Shown here piece by piece: positions 40,682-42,846 of a DNA stretch of 42,846 bases. Source of the DNA: an uncultured Mycoplasmatota bacterium (lineage in GTDB: Bacteria; Bacillota_I; Bacilli_A; RF39; UBA660); NCBI GenBank assembly GCA_900543675.1, contig UQRY01000013.1, forward strand, positions 1-42,846. The letters run 5' to 3'. A program made the translations under genes and the position numbers. The notes under the pieces are model-generated. The model ran no database searches. It was not told the origin of the DNA and was given only the letters and a program-made list of their open reading frames with translations. Each line of letters begins with the position of its first letter. The first letter of the stretch is position 1.

Positions 40682-40721
40682 CAATTTTGTAAGGCAAAAT
40701 AAAGAGTAGTTATGGTATAAT
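40679..40721 (+). promoter_or_regulatory. Second BceR-type box and promoter
   Basis: TAACA-ATTT-TGTAA (40679-40692) matches TnACA-N4-TGTAA and overlaps the VanZ-RDD stop codon. A -10 TATAAT follows at 40716-40721, and the small membrane peptide gene begins 25 bases later. The peptide is therefore predicted to be a second target of the same response regulator. Confidence 0.8.
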
Positions 40722-40745
40722 AATAAAAAGAAAAGGAAGAGATAA

Positions 40746-40967
40746 ATGAAAAAATTAAGTTTGAAAACGATTTGTATAGCGATTATCGGAATTATTTTAT
40801 CCGTTGTATGTTTTGTTGTTGTTGCCCCAATTTTACTTATTTTCTTAATTAGTAAATTTATTCGTCATCGAAAGAAAGTAACTCCTACCAATACCAGTAA
40901 TGAACCATCTAATTCTCCAAAGAGAAAAAGAGAAAAAGAAGTAGTAGAAGGCGAACTAATCGTCTAA
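40746..40967 (+). CDS. Small membrane peptide under BceR-type control
   Basis: A 73-residue protein with one strong membrane span (about 10-34: IAIIGIILSVVCFVVVAPIL) and a basic, Ser/Pro/Asn-rich cytoplasmic tail (KRKREKEVVEGE). No family is recognised. It has its own box and promoter and its own AAGGAAGAG site. In Bce/Psd/Yxd-type systems a small peptide such as YxeA is sometimes co-regulated with the transporter; this may be an analogue, not a homologue. It ends the module at a strong terminator. Confidence 0.75.
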   Translation: MKKLSLKTICIAIIGIILSVVCFVVVAPILLIFLISKFIRHRKKVTPTNTSNEPSNSPKRKREKEVVEGELIV

Positions 40968-40972
40968 TCAAC

Positions 40973-41001
40973 AAAAAAAAGAATCGTGTGATTCTTTTTT
41001 T
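40973..41001. terminator. Bidirectional terminator
   Basis: AAAAAAAGAATC / GATTCTTTTTTT, a 12-bp stem around GTGT, between the convergent genes at 40746 (+) and 41019 (-). Confidence 0.85.
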
Positions 41002-41018
41002 GCTTTATTTATTAACTA

Positions 41019-41495
41019 TTATTGAGAAACAGTTTCTTTAGTCTTTTCTCTAGCACAAAGATAATCGACAGAAACTCCATACTTTCTAGCTATTTGATAG
41101 ACAAAAGCAGTTAGTATCATTGTCTTCCCATTTTCATAAGCACTGATTGTTGATTGAGTAGTATTTAAAATCTGTGCCAATTGTAATTGAGTAAGATGAT
41201 TCTCTTCCCGAAATTCAATTAATCTTTTTCCTATTTCATTTTTATCTAAAGTAGGGGATACAGGAAGAGGTGGTAAGTTTTCTTTTTGAAACCCTAGCGC
41301 ATAGTCCATACTACATTCCATCAGCATACAAAATTTATGCAACATAGTAAGAGGAATAATTTCTTTCCCTGTTTCCCATTTTGAATAAGTAGCTTGATTA
41401 ACGCCAAGAAAATGAGCTACCTGATATTGGTTTAGATCTCTATCTTGACGAATATCCGCTAATCGTTTAAATATCCTATTATCATTCGCAATCAC
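41019..41495 (-). CDS. Regulator with two tandem XRE helix-turn-helix domains
   Basis: A 158-residue protein carrying two complete Cro/C1-type domains: 8-65 (LADIRQDRDLNQYQVAHFLG, NQATYSKWETG) and 88-145 (LIEFREENHLTQLQLAQIL, TQSTISAYENG). Each has the typical helix pair. A single chain with two such domains could bind an operator as a pseudo-dimer. The start is a GTG; AGGTG lies seven bases upstream on the minus strand, and the ATG next to it is out of frame. It is divergent from the small coiled-coil gene at 41606, which it may control. Confidence 0.85.
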   Translation of the reverse strand: MIANDNRIFKRLADIRQDRDLNQYQVAHFLGVNQATYSKWETGKEIIPLTMLHKFCMLMECSMDYALGFQKENLPPLPVSPTLDKNEIGKRLIEFREENHLTQLQLAQILNTTQSTISAYENGKTMILTAFVYQIARKYGVSVDYLCAREKTKETVSQ

Positions 41496-41566
41496 ATTAT
41501 CACCTAATACTATTTTCCCAATTAATAAAAATAAGTGGAAAATTGATGCGTAAATACGATATTTTA

Positions 41567-41575
41567 TGCTATACT
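41567..41575 (+). promoter_or_regulatory. Extended -10 promoter of the small coiled-coil gene
   Basis: TGCTATACT, an extended -10 (TATACT at 41570-41575), 31 bases before the ATG. Confidence 0.5.
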
Positions 41576-41605
41576 ACTAGATGAAACATAGAGAGGAATA
41601 CAAAA

Positions 41606-41803
41606 ATGGAGGACAAAAGTATAGAGTTATATTGCCAATACGTCATCAAACCCCTAGAAATGCGGATGAGAAAGCTAGAAGAAGAATTAACCCATAAACG
41701 CTTTTTTCGTCACAAAAAAGAAGTCGAATTACGAATTGTAAAAGAACTATTAACGGAAAAACTATTAGATTTGAATAAGATGATAGAAGAATCTCAAAAA
41801 TAA
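41606..41803 (+). CDS. Small coiled-coil hypothetical protein
   Basis: A 65-residue, highly charged, wholly helical protein (MRKLEEELTHKRF, KEVELRIVKELLTEKLLDL). No family is recognised and no membrane segment is present. GAGAGGA precedes the ATG and an extended -10 lies upstream. Its only neighbour of note is the divergent two-HTH repressor, so it may be a regulated partner, perhaps an antitoxin-like or scaffold protein; that is speculation. Confidence 0.55.
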   Translation: MEDKSIELYCQYVIKPLEMRMRKLEEELTHKRFFRHKKEVELRIVKELLTEKLLDLNKMIEESQK

Positions 41804-41805
41804 AG

Positions 41806-41842
41806 AAAACAAAGTACGGTTATTCGGTTACTTTGTTTTTAA
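41806..41842. terminator. Bidirectional terminator
   Basis: AAAACAAAGTA (41806-41816) / TACTTTGTTTT (41829-41839) between convergent genes. Its right arm overlaps the end of the radical SAM gene. Confidence 0.75.
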
Positions 41843-42713
41843 ATTCAGGAATGAAACTTTCTAACTGCGTTTCTCCTTCTTGCTGATAAGCTTGAGTAAT
41901 CCCAATATCTAAAGCGTAGTCGATTATCTCATCGTAATCATCTTCTAATAAAGTTTGGTTTAAATTAGAAAAACGTTTAAAGTGACGAATTGGTGTATAT
42001 TGATTCATAATACTAATATAAATCTGATTATGATAGGTCGTATAGAGATAGTGTAACACTTTCTTAGAATCCTCTTTTAAACCTGGTAAACATAAGTGCC
42101 TAACAATTACCCCTCGTTGTAAAATACCCTGTTCATTAAGAATAGGTTCTCCCACTTGTTTAACCATTTCTTTAATTGCCTCAGTTGCATAGAAAAAATA
42201 GTTGGGTGCATGTGAATACAAAATACCATATTGAACATCAAAATACTTTAAATCTGGTAAATAAATATCGACAATACCATCTAACATTCGAATTGTCTCA
42301 ACGCTCTCATAAGCACTAGTATTATAAACGATAGGCAAGTGAAGCCCTCGCTTTTTCGCTAGCTTGAATCCTTCTACAATCCAAGGAACATAGTGAGTAG
42401 GGGTTACCAAATTAATATTATTCGCTCCTTGCTCCTGTAAGTCCAAACAAATATCCGCAAATTGACTTATCGTAATCTCTTCGCCTAGAGGGTGATCATG
42501 ACTAAGCCGATAGTTTTGACAAAAAACACATTGTAATGAGCAATGAGAAAAGAAAATAGTACCAGATCCTTTTTCACCAGATATACAAGGTTCTTCCCAG
42601 AAATGAAGAGCTGCCCGAGCAATCTTTATTGTAGTAGAAGCTCCGCATACTCCTAATTGATTTTTCCGATCCACGTTACATTTCCTAGGACAAAGATTAC
42701 ACTTCCAAGTCAT
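41820..42713 (-). CDS. PflX-type radical SAM protein
   Basis: A 297-residue radical SAM protein of the uncharacterised PflX/COG1313 group. Seen: an N-terminal cysteine-rich segment CNLCPRKCNVDR then GVCG (about 5-24), the SAM-cluster motif CSLQCVFCQNY (about 58-68), and NLVTPTHYVPW (about 100-110), the NxxTPxH pattern of this group. Relatives are annotated as pyruvate formate-lyase-activating-like, but no glycyl-radical target lies beside it. AAGGAGGT stands six bases before the ATG on the minus strand. It would act in the cytoplasm; the substrate is unknown. Confidence 0.88.
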   Translation of the reverse strand: MTWKCNLCPRKCNVDRKNQLGVCGASTTIKIARAALHFWEEPCISGEKGSGTIFFSHCSLQCVFCQNYRLSHDHPLGEEITISQFADICLDLQEQGANNINLVTPTHYVPWIVEGFKLAKKRGLHLPIVYNTSAYESVETIRMLDGIVDIYLPDLKYFDVQYGILYSHAPNYFFYATEAIKEMVKQVGEPILNEQGILQRGVIVRHLCLPGLKEDSKKVLHYLYTTYHNQIYISIMNQYTPIRHFKRFSNLNQTLLEDDYDEIIDYALDIGITQAYQQEGETQLESFIPEFKNKVTE

Positions 42714-42737
42714 TATTGTACCTCCTTAAATAATAAT

Positions 42738-42766
42738 ATAATACCTAATGTACTAGATAAAAGCAA
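42738..42766 (-). promoter_or_regulatory. Promoter of the PflX-type gene
   Basis: On the minus strand -35 TTGCTT (42766-42761), 17-base spacer, -10 TATTAT (42743-42738). Confidence 0.65.
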
Positions 42767-42846
42767 CGAAAACAACAAAAAGGTTGTATATATTTGAGTT
42801 CCGGTAAAATTTAGAGAGAAAAGGAAAAAGTGAAAATGTGTTATCC

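Noticed and set aside
42829..42846. Possible start of a + strand gene (GTG or ATG after AAAAGGAAAAA)
   Set aside because: Only a few codons lie inside the window, so it cannot be supported as a gene.
1..42846. CRISPR arrays, insertion sequences or prophage
   Set aside because: I saw no regularly spaced repeats, no transposase or integrase gene, and no phage structural genes. The ORF6N gene stands alone.

Overview
The window is AT-rich, gene-dense and uses the standard code: TGA is used as a stop (for example at 25337-25339 and 34465-34467). Most genes are on the + strand, start behind strong AGGAGG-type ribosome binding sites and end in short intrinsic terminators. The content points to a strictly anaerobic, Gram-positive-type Bacillota, probably a gut commensal of the Erysipelotrichia/RF39-like part of the tree: an [FeFe] hydrogenase, an oxygen-sensitive class III ribonucleotide reductase, rubrerythrin, a Bce-type antimicrobial-peptide module, VanZ, and diacylglycerol/undecaprenol kinase. 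The taxonomic guess is an inference; no rRNA is present.

Layout. 1-940: mostly non-coding, with two minus-strand tRNAs (Cys, Gly). 943-3927: a small membrane protein, then a PerR-like regulator with a Fur-type operator, overlapping one very long gene that joins two rubredoxin domains, a ferredoxin-type [FeFe] hydrogenase and a complete rubrerythrin. 4185-8741: cell-surface and membrane genes: a secreted 3D-domain protein, a DUF6273-like anchored protein, and three consecutive genes whose products end in the same LFxDPYNQT motif and coiled coil. 9161-18658: housekeeping: nitroreductase, Tex, an acetyltransferase, a class III ribonucleotide reductase whose glycyl-radical domain is a separate 60-residue gene, its activase NrdG, an atypical FolD, and a PAP2 phosphatase with a lipid kinase.

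18811-24262 is a compact, visibly more AT-rich accessory cluster: a WYL regulator, a nucleotidase-like HAD protein, a HAD-phosphoribosyltransferase fusion, a PfkB kinase and a SIS isomerase/deglycase-like gene. It looks like a pathway for a phosphorylated sugar or nucleotide-like metabolite and is the best candidate here for an undescribed system. 24629-33477: an ABC exporter, CMD/flavodoxin/cupin genes, a DNPH1-like nucleotide hydrolase, an IMPase-like phosphatase, a transglutaminase-like protein, an ORF6N protein, and several gene remnants. Two genes in the right half (SIS and transglutaminase-like) need one extra A in a poly-A run to be read through.

33478-40967 is one defence module: an XRE regulator, a small membrane protein, an acetyltransferase, a BceRS-type two-component system, a BceAB-type ABC transporter, a VanZ-RDD protein and a small membrane peptide. 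Two TnACA-N4-TGTAA boxes, before the transporter and before the last peptide gene, tie the module to its own response regulator. The window closes with a two-HTH repressor, a small coiled-coil protein and a PflX-type radical SAM protein.
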